A stretch of 6,301 nt of DNA from Candidatus Thiodictyon intracellulare. GTDB taxonomy: Bacteria; Pseudomonadota; Gammaproteobacteria; Chromatiales; Chromatiaceae. A program made the translations under genes and the position numbers. This document shows, in pieces, positions 1 to 6,301 of the stretch (the stretch's first letter is position 1; every line of letters begins with the position of its first letter). The notes under the pieces are model-generated. The model had not been told where the DNA came from, searched no databases, and saw only the letters and a program-made list of their open reading frames with translations. The DNA lies in NCBI GenBank assembly GCA_016292295.1, contig JADNEJ010000111.1:1-6301 (forward strand), written 5' to 3'.

Positions 1-140
1 AGGTCCCGGACGGGATGAGCATCCCGGCGGCACTGGAGCGTCGCGAGGAGCGTCTAGCGGCGATTGCCGCCGCCAAAACCCAGATTGCGGCGCTGGCCAC
101 CGAGCGCTTCGCGCGGATAATCGTATTACGTCTGCAGTAA
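1..140 (+). pseudogene. IS1182-family transposase remnant, 3' end, internally deleted
   Basis: An open frame enters from the left edge (first full codon at 3) and stops at TAA 138-140. It reads VPDGMSIPAALERREERL, then an Ala/Lys-rich helix ending in ATERFA, then RIIVLRLQ-stop. The PDG.S.P..L.RREERLA.IA.AK..I pattern is recalled from the middle of IS1182-family transposases, which are usually over 400 residues long. In a complete protein it should be followed by a linker and the C-terminal DDE half. Here it stops about nine residues after ERFA, so most of the C-terminal half is missing. The codons for LRLQ and the stop lie inside the flanking repeat that recurs inverted at the other end of the window. 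I infer that the shared repeat starts in the true transposase C-terminus and that an internal deletion joined it to the middle of the gene. The family call is from memory of motifs, not from a search. Confidence 0.55.
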
Positions 141-254
141 GGGGAACACCGCGGAAAACTGCGTTTTTAGACGAAAATAGTCTCTTTTTGACACAAAAAC
201 CCGTCCAAGGGCCTCAGGCGGTGGCTCCGGTCGCTAAGTCCGACAGGCTGCTAG
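125..254 (+). repeat. Left arm of a ~130-bp inverted repeat pair
   Basis: Bases 125-254 match the reverse complement of 6171-6301 along their whole length, with about ten mismatches and one single-base indel (a run of five versus six T). The first ~42 bases (125-166) and the last ~24 (231-254) are identical. Differences concentrate in the T/A-rich middle. It is less GC-rich than the genes. It contains the end of the transposase frame (stop 138-140) and about 114 noncoding bases, which fits the 3' end of an IS. Similarity stops abruptly after CTAG at 254. Confidence 0.9.
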
Positions 255-460
255 GGATTAAGATTGCGACTCGAAGCGAATCTTGCTCGTCGGCGTAGCT
301 TAACTACGTTTGTAATTGATTCACAACATCTTCCTGGTCCTCATCCTGTCCGCCGCAAGGTCTGCGACGAATTTCGCAACCCTACCTTTGGCGCAACCCA
401 CGACCCGTGGCACAATCCCGCCCCCCGAAGGCGCGGCGAGGCCCGATTTTACCAGTGACA
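255..460. other. Spacer between IS remnant and folC, no gene seen
   Basis: I see no convincing coding frame; the one short + frame here has no family resemblance. A small stem, AAGATT 260-265 with AATCTT 279-284 (13-base loop), and an imperfect palindrome, TGCGACGAATTTCGCA 363-378, are present without a following T-run. In related genomes accD normally lies immediately upstream of folC; it is not in this window. Confidence 0.5.
388..416 (+). promoter_or_regulatory. Candidate sigma70 promoter for folC
   Basis: TTGGCG (388-393) and CACAAT (411-416) are 17 bases apart, each matching four of six consensus bases. TGG directly precedes the -10 and gives an extended -10 element. The predicted start near 423 would leave a leader of about 38 bases before the folC ATG. 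Such patterns also occur by chance, but folC needs some promoter because its usual upstream operon is cut off by IS debris. Confidence 0.3.
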
Positions 461-1741
461 ATGTACCCAACTGACCTGTGGACCCTGGACCAGTGGCTCG
501 CCTGGCAGGGCACGCTGACCCCGAATCGGATGGAGTTCGGCCTGGAGCGCGTGCGCGAGGTTTGGTCCCGGCTGGGACCCGCTCGGCTCGACTGCCCGGT
601 CATCACGGTCGGGGGCACCAACGGCAAGGGCTCCTGCGTCGCCCTGATCGAAGCTATGGTCCAGGCGGCCGACTACACCACCGGCTGCTACACCTCCCCG
701 CATCTATTGCGTTACAACGAGCGGGTGCGCGTCGATGGTGCCGCGGTGACGGATGCGCTGCTGTGCGCGGCCTTCGCCCGCGTGGATCAGGCCCGCGGGG
801 TGGTGCCGCTGACCTATTTCGAGTTCGGCACTCTGGCGGCCTTGGACCTCTTCGTGCGCGCCGCGCCGGACCTGGTGATCCTGGAGGTAGGGCTGGGCGG
901 GCGGCTCGACGCGGTGAATCTAATTGATGGGGATTGTTCGGTGGTGACCTCCATCGGCCACGACCATACTGCCTGGCTCGGCGCGACGCTGGATCTCATC
1001 GCCGGCGAGAAGGCCGCGATCTTCCGCGCCGGCCGGCCGGCGGTGATCGGTCAGCCGGACGCCCCCGCGGCCCTGCGCGCGGCGGCGCTGGCACTCGGTG
1101 CCCGGGTGCTGCAGGTGGGTGCGGAACTGGGCTGTGCGGCGGCTACGGAGGGTGACGGCTGGGTCTGGTCGGGACCGGACGGGGAGCGCCTGGCACTGCC
1201 GGCCCCGGCCATGCGCGGGACCTTTCAGCACCACAATGCCGCCGCGGCCATCGCCGCGCTGCGTGGTCTGCGCGCCCGGCTCCCGGTGCCGGTCAGCGCC
1301 ATCCGTGCCGGTCTTGGGCGTGCCCGCCTGCTGGGCCGCTTCCAGGTCTTCCTCGGAGCGGTCACCTGGGTCCTGGATGTGGCGCACAATCACGAGGCGG
1401 CCTTGGCCCTGGCGGAGAATCTGCGCGCCTTCAAGTGTCCCGGCAAGGTGCGGGCGGTGTTCGGCGTATTGATGGACAAGGAGCCCGAGGCGGTGGCCGC
1501 GCCCCTGTGCCCACTGGTGGACGCCTGGTACCTAACGGCGAGCACGGACGCCCGCGCCATGCCGGCGGCGCTGCTGGCGCAGCGGCTGGAGGGCCTCCTG
1601 CCGCCGGCGTCCGGTACGGTGCTCCCAACGGTTGAGGCGGCACTGGCGGCGGCCGTGGCGGCGTCCGCCGCGGGGGACGCGGTCCTGGTTTTCGGTTCAT
1701 TTACCACGGTGGGCGAGGCCCTCACCCTCAGAGGCGAGTGA
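461..1741 (+). CDS. folC: Bifunctional dihydrofolate synthase / folylpolyglutamate synthase
   Basis: This cytoplasmic Mur-ligase-like enzyme adds glutamate to dihydropteroate to give dihydrofolate, then extends tetrahydrofolates with further glutamates, using ATP. The product is 426 residues; E. coli FolC is 422. Visible motifs are the P-loop GGTNGKGS at 51-58, TSPHL at 78-82 followed by RYNERVRVDG, YFEFGTLAALDLF near 119-131, EVGLGGRLDAVN at 142-153, TSIGHDHTAWLG near 163-174 followed by IAGEKAAIFR, DVAHN at 306-310 and GVLMDKEPEA in the C-terminal ligase domain. The usual proline after DVAHN is histidine here. The ATG at 461 is chosen because the family N-terminus (LDQWLAWQ..L.P...EFGLERV) begins just after it. 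A GTG at 407 would add 18 unrelated residues. No strong Shine-Dalgarno is seen; GCGAGG about 18 bases upstream is weak. It is separated from dedD by 251 bases, so cotranscription is uncertain. Confidence 0.95.
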   Translation: MYPTDLWTLDQWLAWQGTLTPNRMEFGLERVREVWSRLGPARLDCPVITVGGTNGKGSCVALIEAMVQAADYTTGCYTSPHLLRYNERVRVDGAAVTDALLCAAFARVDQARGVVPLTYFEFGTLAALDLFVRAAPDLVILEVGLGGRLDAVNLIDGDCSVVTSIGHDHTAWLGATLDLIAGEKAAIFRAGRPAVIGQPDAPAALRAAALALGARVLQVGAELGCAAATEGDGWVWSGPDGERLALPAPAMRGTFQHHNAAAAIAALRGLRARLPVPVSAIRAGLGRARLLGRFQVFLGAVTWVLDVAHNHEAALALAENLRAFKCPGKVRAVFGVLMDKEPEAVAAPLCPLVDAWYLTASTDARAMPAALLAQRLEGLLPPASGTVLPTVEAALAAAVAASAAGDAVLVFGSFTTVGEALTLRGE

Positions 1742-1754
1742 GTTTCCTCCATGC

Positions 1755-1763
1755 TGGTATACT
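1755..1763 (+). promoter_or_regulatory. Candidate extended -10 promoter for dedD-cvpA-purF-metZ
   Basis: TGGTATACT fits the extended -10 pattern TGnTATAAT with one mismatch. It begins 13 bases after the folC stop. No good -35 lies 17 bases upstream, which is tolerated in extended -10 promoters. Transcription would start near 1770 and leave a leader of about 220 bases before dedD. The unusually long folC-dedD gap makes an internal promoter reasonable, but the evidence is the motif alone. Confidence 0.35.
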
Positions 1764-1873
1764 AAGGTGTCGGACCATGTGGAGCCGGTGGTTCCCCGGG
1801 AGCCGATGGGTCCACCCGGGCCTGACGCGTCGCACACGCCACTTGCGATTGGCTGCTGCGCGAAGGCCCGGCA

Positions 1874-1913
1874 GGCGGTGATGGTACCGGGCGGTGATGG
1901 TACCGGGCGGTGA
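1874..1913 (+). repeat. 16-bp tandem repeat, 2.5 copies
   Basis: The unit GGCGGTGATGGTACCG occurs at 1874-1889 and 1890-1905, followed by a half copy, GGCGGTGA, at 1906-1913, with no mismatch. It lies in the noncoding gap between folC and dedD. Perfect identity points to a recent slippage duplication. No protein-coding role is seen, and any regulatory role is speculative. Confidence 0.9.
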
Positions 1914-1992
1914 GCGGTTTTTACGTCCAGTTGGGGACTGACACCCTGTTTTTGTTCGTGCCGTGCGGCGCGGCCCGCGGAGTCGAGGCGTG

Positions 1993-2688
1993 ATGCGAGA
2001 AGGTGCCAAGAAACGGTTGATCGGGGCGGTGGTGATCGTCGCCCTGGCGGTGATCTTCGTGCCCATGCTGTTCGAGCCGCAGTCACTGGACAGCCTGCCG
2101 CCGATTCAACAGTCCATCCCGCGTCCGCCGGCCTTTGACCCGGCGGTGAAGACCGAGATCTTTCTGGGGCCGCAGGACTCTGGTGTGGGCGGGCTTCCGG
2201 AGTCGGGCTCGACCGTCTCCCACCCCTTGGCGCTGCCTCCGGTCGGGGAACCGGTGCTGGTGCCCAGCGACGCGCCGGCGCATCCAACTGCCGCTGCTCC
2301 CGTGGGCCCCGCGGCGGTCGCGCCGCCGGCGGCAAAGCCCGCCGCGGGCGCACCCGCGCGACCCCCAGCCACCGTCGCAGCCCCGGCGGCGGGTAAGTCG
2401 GCCAAGGCGCCGGCGCAGGGCGCGGCACCGGCCGCGGGCGCCAACGCCGGGACGCCCTCCTGGGTAATCCAGGTCGCGAGCATCCCGAACCAGGCGGGGG
2501 CGGCCGAGTTGGAGGGCAAACTGCGTGCGGACGGCTTTGCCGCCTTCGTCCAGAAGGCCGAGGTAAATGGGCGGACCTTCTATCGGGTCCAGGTGGGTCC
2601 GCAACTGGATCGGGCCCAGGCCGAGCAGGCGGTCGCCCGACTGCGTGAGAAATACAAGGTCGATCCCTTGATCAAGAGCCATCCATAA
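1993..2688 (+). CDS. dedD: DedD-like SPOR-domain cell division protein
   Basis: The predicted product is an inner-membrane protein with its bulk in the periplasm, where SPOR domains bind denuded septal peptidoglycan during constriction. It has 231 residues; E. coli DedD is 220. A short basic N-terminus (MREGAKKR) precedes one membrane helix at about 9-27 (LIGAVVIVALAVIFVPMLF). A Pro/Ala-rich low-complexity linker follows, densest near 90-150. The SPOR domain at about 155-231 opens with SWVIQVASI and includes the FYRVQVGP strand typical of the fold. The ATG at 1993 puts the helix at the expected distance from the start. GAGG at 1985-1988 is only four bases away, with GGAG at 1979-1982 as an alternative ribosome site. 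In-frame GTG codons at 1963 and 1990 are less likely starts. cvpA begins 35 bases after its stop, so the two are probably cotranscribed. The linker is too low in complexity to align with relatives. Confidence 0.9.
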   Translation: MREGAKKRLIGAVVIVALAVIFVPMLFEPQSLDSLPPIQQSIPRPPAFDPAVKTEIFLGPQDSGVGGLPESGSTVSHPLALPPVGEPVLVPSDAPAHPTAAAPVGPAAVAPPAAKPAAGAPARPPATVAAPAAGKSAKAPAQGAAPAAGANAGTPSWVIQVASIPNQAGAAELEGKLRADGFAAFVQKAEVNGRTFYRVQVGPQLDRAQAEQAVARLREKYKVDPLIKSHP

Positions 2689-2723
2689 GGGCCGCAACCG
2701 CGTGCCCGTGCCGAGGAACCGAT

Positions 2724-3203
2724 ATGAACTGGATCGATGCGGTCGTGATTGCGATTATCTTATTGTCGGCCCTGGTCGGACTGGCGCGGGGGCTGATCCG
2801 CGAGGTCATGTCGCTGGCCGTCTGGCTGGCGGCCGTCGGGGTCGGCTATCTGTACTACAAGCCGTTCGCCGCGATCCTGACCAACTACATCACCCCGCCG
2901 GGCGTGCGGCTGGCGGTCGCCTTCGTCGTGCTGGTGCTGCTGGTGCTGATCCTGGGGGCGTTCCTCGGTGCCCTGATCGACAAGACAGGGCTGACCAGTG
3001 TCGACCGGGCACTTGGGCTCCTGTTCGGTGCGGCGCGTGGCGGTGTGCTGGTGGCCATGATGGTCTTCCTGGCCGGCCTGACCCCGATGGCTGATGAGAC
3101 CTGGTGGCAGGAGTCCTGGGCGATCACGCAGTCCCAAAAGGCCGCCGATTGGCTGCTGAGTCTGGTCCCTCCCGCGATTCAGGATCAACTGAAGAAGGTC
3201 TGA
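2724..3203 (+). CDS. cvpA: CvpA family inner-membrane protein
   Basis: This 159-residue protein compares with E. coli CvpA at 162. CvpA was named for a requirement in colicin V export. Its general role is unsettled, with links to envelope homeostasis and bile or stress tolerance reported in enterics. It begins [23 protein letters not shown], typical of the family, and shows four probable membrane helices at about 5-21, 28-45, 62-85 and 98-119. The conserved [13 protein letters not shown] motif sits at 94-106, at the start of the last helix. The C-terminal ~40 residues are soluble and Trp/Gln-rich. The start is supported by GAGGAA at 2713-2718, five bases before ATG. It lies between dedD and purF, the usual arrangement, with purF starting 91 bases downstream. 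Confidence 0.93.
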   Translation: MNWIDAVVIAIILLSALVGLARGLIREVMSLAVWLAAVGVGYLYYKPFAAILTNYITPPGVRLAVAFVVLVLLVLILGAFLGALIDKTGLTSVDRALGLLFGAARGGVLVAMMVFLAGLTPMADETWWQESWAITQSQKAADWLLSLVPPAIQDQLKKV

Positions 3204-3204
3204 G

Positions 3205-3224
3205 CAGGGTTGCAACCCGCCCTG
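3205..3224 (+). other. Hairpin with perfect 12-bp palindrome after cvpA
   Basis: GGGTTGCAACCC (3207-3218) is a perfect palindrome immediately after the cvpA stop. CAGGG (3205-3209) can instead pair with CCCTG (3220-3224). There is no T-run after it, so it is not a standard terminator. It may be an RNA stem or a protein site, or chance. Confidence 0.35.
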
Positions 3225-3258
3225 TTCTCGGTTAGCTTGGCCGGCTCCCCGTCCTTCG

Positions 3259-3279
3259 GTGTCCGTTTTTCGCGGACAC
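3259..3279 (+). promoter_or_regulatory. Stem-loop in the purF leader
   Basis: GTGTCCG (3259-3265) pairs perfectly with CGGACAC (3273-3279) around the loop TTTTTCG. It ends six bases before the purF Shine-Dalgarno (GAGG 3286-3289), so it could affect translation or RNA stability. It is not a good match to the E. coli PurR box. The function is unknown and no regulation is shown by the sequence. Confidence 0.4.
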
Positions 3280-3294
3280 GCGAGTGAGGTCCCC

Positions 3295-4854
3295 ATGTGC
3301 GGTATTGTCGGCATCGTCGGTAAGGGTCCGGCCAATCAATCGCTCTACGATGCTCTGCTGGTGCTCCAGCACCGCGGTCAGGATGCGGCCGGGATCGTGA
3401 CCTGCGAGGGGGATAAACTCCACCTCTGCAAAGACAGCGGTCTGGCCCGCGACGTCTTCCGTACCCGCAATATGATCGAGTTGCGCGGCACTATGGGGGT
3501 GGGTCATGTCCGTTACCCCACCGCGGGGGCGACCGGCTCCGCCGAGGCCCAGCCCTTCTACGTCAATTCACCCTACGGCATCGTGCTGGCCCATAACGGC
3601 AACCTCATCAATGCCGAGGATCTGAAGCGCGACCTCTTCGTCGACGACCTGCGCCACATCAATACCGATTCCGACTCCGAGGTCCTGCTCAACATCCTCG
3701 CCCACGAGTTGCAAGTTCAGGGGAAACTGCGTATCGACGAGCAGGACGTGTTTCGTGCCGTGGTTGGGGTCCATCGGCGCTGCCGCGGCGGCTACGCCGC
3801 GGTCGCCATGATCCCGGGTTTCGGCGTCTTCGGCTTCCGTGATCCTTTTGGTATCCGCCCCCTGATCTACGGCCGGCGCGAGACCGATGAGGGCACCGAG
3901 TACATGATCGCCTCGGAGTCGGTGGCCTTAAATACCCTTGGCTTTACGCTGGTGGCCGATGTGGCCCCGGGCGAGGTGGTCTTCATCGCCGTGGACGGCA
4001 CGCTGCATACCCAACAGTGTGCGGAAACCTCGCTGCTCTCACCCTGTATTTTCGAGTTCGTCTATCTCGCCCGGCCGGATTCCATCATCGACAATATTTC
4101 GGTCCATAAGGCGCGCTCGCGTATGGGCAAGCGGCTAGCCGCCAAGATCCGGCGCGAGTGGTCCAGCCACGATATCGATGTTGTGATCCCGATCCCGGAT
4201 ACCAGCCGCACCGCCGCCCTGCAACTGGCCAATCACCTGGGTGTCCCCTATACGGAAGGGTTCATCAAGAACCGCTACATCGGGCGCACCTTCATCATGC
4301 CCGGACAGAAGGTACGTAAGCGCTCGGTGCGCCAGAAGCTCAATGCCATCGACCTAGAGTTCAAGAAGAAGAATGTGCTGCTGGTGGACGATTCCATCGT
4401 GCGCGGCACCACCTCCCAGCAAATCATTCAGATGGCCCGTGAATCCGGAGCCAACCGGGTCTATTTCGCCTCCGCCGCGCCGCCGGTACGCTTCCCCAAC
4501 GTCTATGGCATCGATATGCCGTCGGCGACCGAACTGGTGGCGCACGGGCTCACCCCAGACGAGGTCGCGGCCTTCCTGGGCGCCGACGAGCTCATCTATC
4601 AGGACCTTGATGACCTGATCCAGGCGGTCCAGAAGCGGGGTAAGAGTCATGTCGACCGTTTCGACTGCTCCGTCTTCGATGGGAACTATGTGACCGGGGA
4701 CGTAACCACCAGCTACCTCCAACACCTGGAGGCCAACCGCAACGACAGTGCAAAGGAGGCCCGCTCCGGGCACAATGAGACCGCCATTGACCTGCACAAC
4801 AACTCCGCCTGTGCCCGAACCCGGTCCCAACTCCCGGCGCGACCCGGCCGGTGA
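3295..4854 (+). CDS. purF: Amidophosphoribosyltransferase (PurF)
   Basis: It catalyses the committed step of purine synthesis: glutamine plus PRPP gives 5-phosphoribosylamine, glutamate and pyrophosphate, in the cytoplasm. The N-terminal Ntn glutaminase domain starts MCGIVGIVG, with Cys2 becoming the catalytic N-terminal residue after Met removal. [19 protein letters not shown] and HNGN at 100-103 follow. The C-terminal phosphoribosyltransferase half has [22 protein letters not shown] and the PRPP loop [11 protein letters not shown] at 364-374, then [18 protein letters not shown] 3295 is fixed by the Cys2 requirement and by GAGG five bases upstream; the frame is open further upstream to 3259, but that cannot be the start. 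The product is 519 residues against 505 in E. coli. About 25 residues after [11 protein letters not shown] look unlike the family and are encoded where the frame overlaps the start of metZ. The catalytic regions look intact. Confidence 0.96.
   Translation: MCGIVGIVGKGPANQSLYDALLVLQHRGQDAAGIVTCEGDKLHLCKDSGLARDVFRTRNMIELRGTMGVGHVRYPTAGATGSAEAQPFYVNSPYGIVLAHNGNLINAEDLKRDLFVDDLRHINTDSDSEVLLNILAHELQVQGKLRIDEQDVFRAVVGVHRRCRGGYAAVAMIPGFGVFGFRDPFGIRPLIYGRRETDEGTEYMIASESVALNTLGFTLVADVAPGEVVFIAVDGTLHTQQCAETSLLSPCIFEFVYLARPDSIIDNISVHKARSRMGKRLAAKIRREWSSHDIDVVIPIPDTSRTAALQLANHLGVPYTEGFIKNRYIGRTFIMPGQKVRKRSVRQKLNAIDLEFKKKNVLLVDDSIVRGTTSQQIIQMARESGANRVYFASAAPPVRFPNVYGIDMPSATELVAHGLTPDEVAAFLGADELIYQDLDDLIQAVQKRGKSHVDRFDCSVFDGNYVTGDVTTSYLQHLEANRNDSAKEARSGHNETAIDLHNNSACARTRSQLPARPGR
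4754..4759 (+). promoter_or_regulatory. Shine-Dalgarno for metZ, inside purF
   Basis: AGGAGG is a full consensus ribosome site within the purF 3' coding region. It is 15 bases from the first in-frame metZ ATG (4775), longer than the usual 5-9. No ATG, GTG or TTG lies in the metZ frame at the ideal distance. Confidence 0.5.
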
Positions 4855-6031
4855 ACCCGGCTTCGCCACCCGTGCGGTGCGCACCGGGCATCACCGCACC
4901 GGCGAGGGGGAGCACGGTGAGCCCATCTTCACCACCTCCAGCTTCGTCTTCGAGAGTGCCGCGCAGGCCGCCGAGCGCTTCGCCGGCAACAGCCCGGGAA
5001 ACATCTACTCGCGCTTCACCAACCCCACAGTGCGCGCTTTCGAGGAGCGCCTGGCGTCCCTAGAGGGCGGGGAATCCTGCGTCGCCGCCGCCTCCGGCAT
5101 GGCCGCTATCCTGGCCGTCTGTATGGGGCTGCTCCAGTCCGGGGACCACATCGTCGCGTCGCGCAGCCTCTTCGGCAGCACCACGCTCTTGTTCAATAAG
5201 TATTTGAGCCGCTTCGGCATCGGCACCAGCTATTGCGACCTGGGCGAGCTCGCCGCCTGGGACGCGGCGATCCGCCCGCAGACCCGGCTGCTGTTCTGCG
5301 AGACCCCGTCCAACCCACTGACAGAGATGGTGGATCTGCGCGCATTGGTTGAGCTTGCCCGGCGCCGCAACGCCCTGCTGGTGGTGGACAACTGTTTCTG
5401 TACCCCGGCCCTGCAGCGCCCCCTGGAACTGGGGGCGGATCTCGTCATCCACTCCGCCACCAAGTACCTGGACGGGCAGGGCCGTTGCGTCGGCGGCGCC
5501 GTGGTGGGCGACCGCAAACGGGTCGGTGAGGACGTCTACGGTGTACTGCGCACCGCCGGGCCCACCTTGAGCCCGTTCAACGCCTGGGTCTTCCTCAAGG
5601 GCCTGGAGACCCTGGAACTGCGCATGGAGGCCCACTCCCGCGGCGCAGCCCGGCTCGCGGACTGGCTCGCCGTCCAGCCCGGGGTGGAGCGCGTCTACTA
5701 CCCGGGCCGGCCGGACCACCCCCAGCACCACCTGGTCGGTGTCCAGCAGTGCGGCGGCGGTGGCATCGTCGCCTTCGACGTGTGCGGTGGACGCAGCGGT
5801 GCTTGGGGCCTAATCGATGCCACGCGCCTGCTCTCCATCACCGCCAACCTGGGCGATACCAAGAGTACCATCACCCACCCCGCCAGCACCACCCACGGCC
5901 GCCTGAGCTCGGAGGAGCGTGCCGCCTCAGGTATCGGCGAGGGGCTGATCCGGGTCGCCGTGGGGCTCGAATCCGTGGCCGATATTGAGGCCGACCTGGC
6001 GCGCGGTTTGAAATTGGTGCCGCGCGCATGA
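4775..6031 (+). CDS. metZ: O-succinylhomoserine sulfhydrylase
   Basis: This PLP enzyme joins sulfide to O-succinylhomoserine to make homocysteine directly, bypassing cystathionine. It has the Cys/Met metabolism PLP-dependent fold and is cytoplasmic. The product is 418 residues, against about 403 in Pseudomonas. Family motifs are [20 protein letters not shown] near the N-terminus, [55 protein letters not shown] with Asp205, [12 protein letters not shown] with Lys230 as the PLP lysine, [13 protein letters not shown] and [21 protein letters not shown] near the C-terminus. These resemble MetZ more than MetB or MetC, and the purF-metZ pairing supports this. The start is uncertain: ATG 4775 overlaps purF by 80 bases, while GTG 4811 would give 406 residues but has no ribosome site. 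Translational coupling to purF is likely. Use of free sulfide suits a sulfur bacterium, though the gene is also common elsewhere. Confidence 0.92.
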   Translation: MRPPLTCTTTPPVPEPGPNSRRDPAGEPGFATRAVRTGHHRTGEGEHGEPIFTTSSFVFESAAQAAERFAGNSPGNIYSRFTNPTVRAFEERLASLEGGESCVAAASGMAAILAVCMGLLQSGDHIVASRSLFGSTTLLFNKYLSRFGIGTSYCDLGELAAWDAAIRPQTRLLFCETPSNPLTEMVDLRALVELARRRNALLVVDNCFCTPALQRPLELGADLVIHSATKYLDGQGRCVGGAVVGDRKRVGEDVYGVLRTAGPTLSPFNAWVFLKGLETLELRMEAHSRGAARLADWLAVQPGVERVYYPGRPDHPQHHLVGVQQCGGGGIVAFDVCGGRSGAWGLIDATRLLSITANLGDTKSTITHPASTTHGRLSSEERAASGIGEGLIRVAVGLESVADIEADLARGLKLVPRA

Positions 6032-6065
6032 ACGGCGGCGGAAATGCATGAACGGCGGCGGAAAT
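6026..6065 (+). repeat. 20-bp perfect tandem duplication over the metZ stop
   Basis: GCATGAACGGCGGCGGAAAT occurs at 6026-6045 and again at 6046-6065 with no mismatch. The first copy contains the metZ stop (TGA 6029-6031), so the protein is unchanged. A related short direct repeat, CGCAAAT at 6076-6082 and 6086-6092, follows. It probably arose by recent replication slippage. Confidence 0.92.
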
Positions 6066-6086
6066 GAAGACTGTCCGCAAATGAAC

Positions 6087-6160
6087 GCAAATACTTCTTC
6101 GCGTATTGCTGTTCTCGAGACTGACCAAGAAGCGCGCCGGATGGGATGAATGTCCCGTCC
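6087..6160 (+). terminator. Two weak hairpins downstream of metZ
   Basis: GCAAATAC (6087-6094) pairs with GTATTGC (6103-6109) with one bulged A. GGATGGGA (6139-6146) pairs with TCCCGTCC (6153-6160) with one G-T wobble and a six-base loop. Neither is followed by a T-run, so intrinsic termination is doubtful. They are the only termination-like structures between metZ and the right repeat. Confidence 0.25.
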
Positions 6161-6170
6161 GACACGCAGA

Positions 6171-6301
6171 CTAGCAGCCTGTCGGACTTAGCGACCGGCG
6201 CCACCGCCTGAGTCCCTTGGACGGGCTTTTGCTGCAAAAAAGAGACGGTTTTCGGCTAGAAACGCAGTTTTCCGCGGTGTTCCCCTTACTGCAGACGTAA
6301 T
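6171..6301 (-). repeat. Right arm of the ~130-bp inverted repeat; probable IS 3' end
   Basis: Read on the minus strand from 6301, it starts ATTACGTCTGCAGTAAGG and ends at CTAG 6174-6171, matching 125-254 with about ten mismatches and one indel. In the same frame as the left copy, the minus strand reads LRLQ-stop (stop at 6288-6286). A longer transposase gene may therefore enter from beyond the right edge. Similarity continues to the last base of the window, so the outer boundary is not visible. Both IS ends point into the folC-metZ block. Confidence 0.88.

Larger units (their letters stand above)
1..254 (+). mobile_element. Decayed insertion sequence (left copy, 3' part)
   Basis: This combines the transposase tail (1-140) with the noncoding stretch to 254, where similarity to the right-hand repeat stops at CTAG. 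The inner terminus, AGTCCGACAGGCTGCTAG, looks like an IS end. The element points rightward into the folC block. No 5' end or target-site duplication is visible, so the outer limit is unknown. Confidence 0.45.

Noticed and set aside
310..326. FNR/CRP-like palindrome TTGTAATTGATTCACAA
   Set aside because: The half-sites and spacing do not fit either consensus; only the outer TTGT/ACAA arms are symmetric.
407..460. Upstream GTG start adding 18 residues to FolC
   Set aside because: The added residues (AQSRPPKARRGP...) do not resemble the family N-terminus, and the ATG at 461 gives the usual length.
1697..2428. 243-residue open frame on the minus strand
   Set aside because: It lies opposite dedD and the folC-dedD gap. 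Its product is a Pro/Arg-rich composition typical of antisense to GC-rich genes, with no recognisable motif.
2270..2440. Repetitive Ala/Pro-coding DNA as a possible DNA repeat or separate element
   Set aside because: It is the low-complexity linker of DedD, expected for the family, with no regular DNA period.
3259..3279. PurR operator before purF
   Set aside because: The sequence is a hairpin with a T-rich loop and does not match the ACGCAAACGTTTGCGT-type box well enough.
5060..5731. 223-residue open frame on the minus strand inside metZ
   Set aside because: It is a shadow of a well-supported metZ with all family motifs, and its own product resembles nothing.
6139..6160. Similarity of this hairpin to GGACGGGATGAGCATCCC near base 8
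   Set aside because: The match is short and broken by differences. It lies outside the repeat on the right but inside the transposase frame on the left, so it is most likely chance.
1..6301. CRISPR array, tRNA or rRNA genes
   Set aside because: No regularly spaced repeats, cloverleaf or rRNA-like stretches were seen on either strand.

Overview
The window reads as a GC-rich gammaproteobacterial chromosome segment. It carries the conserved housekeeping block folC - dedD - cvpA - purF - metZ, all on the + strand. This order is known from Pseudomonas and from purple sulfur bacteria and relatives. The GC-rich codon use, the Pseudomonas-type metZ (sulfide-using methionine synthesis) and the IS debris suggest a Chromatiaceae-like organism, but nothing in the sequence fixes the genus.

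Layout. Bases 1-140 hold the last codons of an open frame that looks like an internally deleted IS1182-family transposase. It runs directly into a ~130-bp repeat (125-254). A short spacer (255-460) with a weak promoter candidate leads to folC (461-1741). A 251-base gap follows, with an extended -10 promoter candidate and a 16-bp tandem repeat. Then come dedD (1993-2688), cvpA (2724-3203), purF (3295-4854) and metZ (4775-6031). The start of metZ lies inside the purF 3' end. A 20-bp tandem duplication covers the metZ stop codon. After about 105 bases with no gene, the ~130-bp repeat appears again in inverted orientation (6171-6301) and runs to the window edge.

How the genes fit together. FolC makes and extends tetrahydrofolates, which feed purine synthesis (PurF is the committed step) and methionine synthesis (MetZ assimilates sulfide into homocysteine, which is then methylated with folate-derived carbon). 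CvpA is a small membrane protein nearly always next to purF. DedD is a septal SPOR-domain protein that travels in the same operon.

No new biochemical system is visible; the genes are ordinary. The unusual part is the architecture. A core operon is bracketed by two diverged inverted copies of what looks like the same IS end. accD, the usual upstream neighbour, is missing on the left. Small tandem duplications have accumulated in the intergenic spaces, and purF has an extended C-terminus overlapping metZ.
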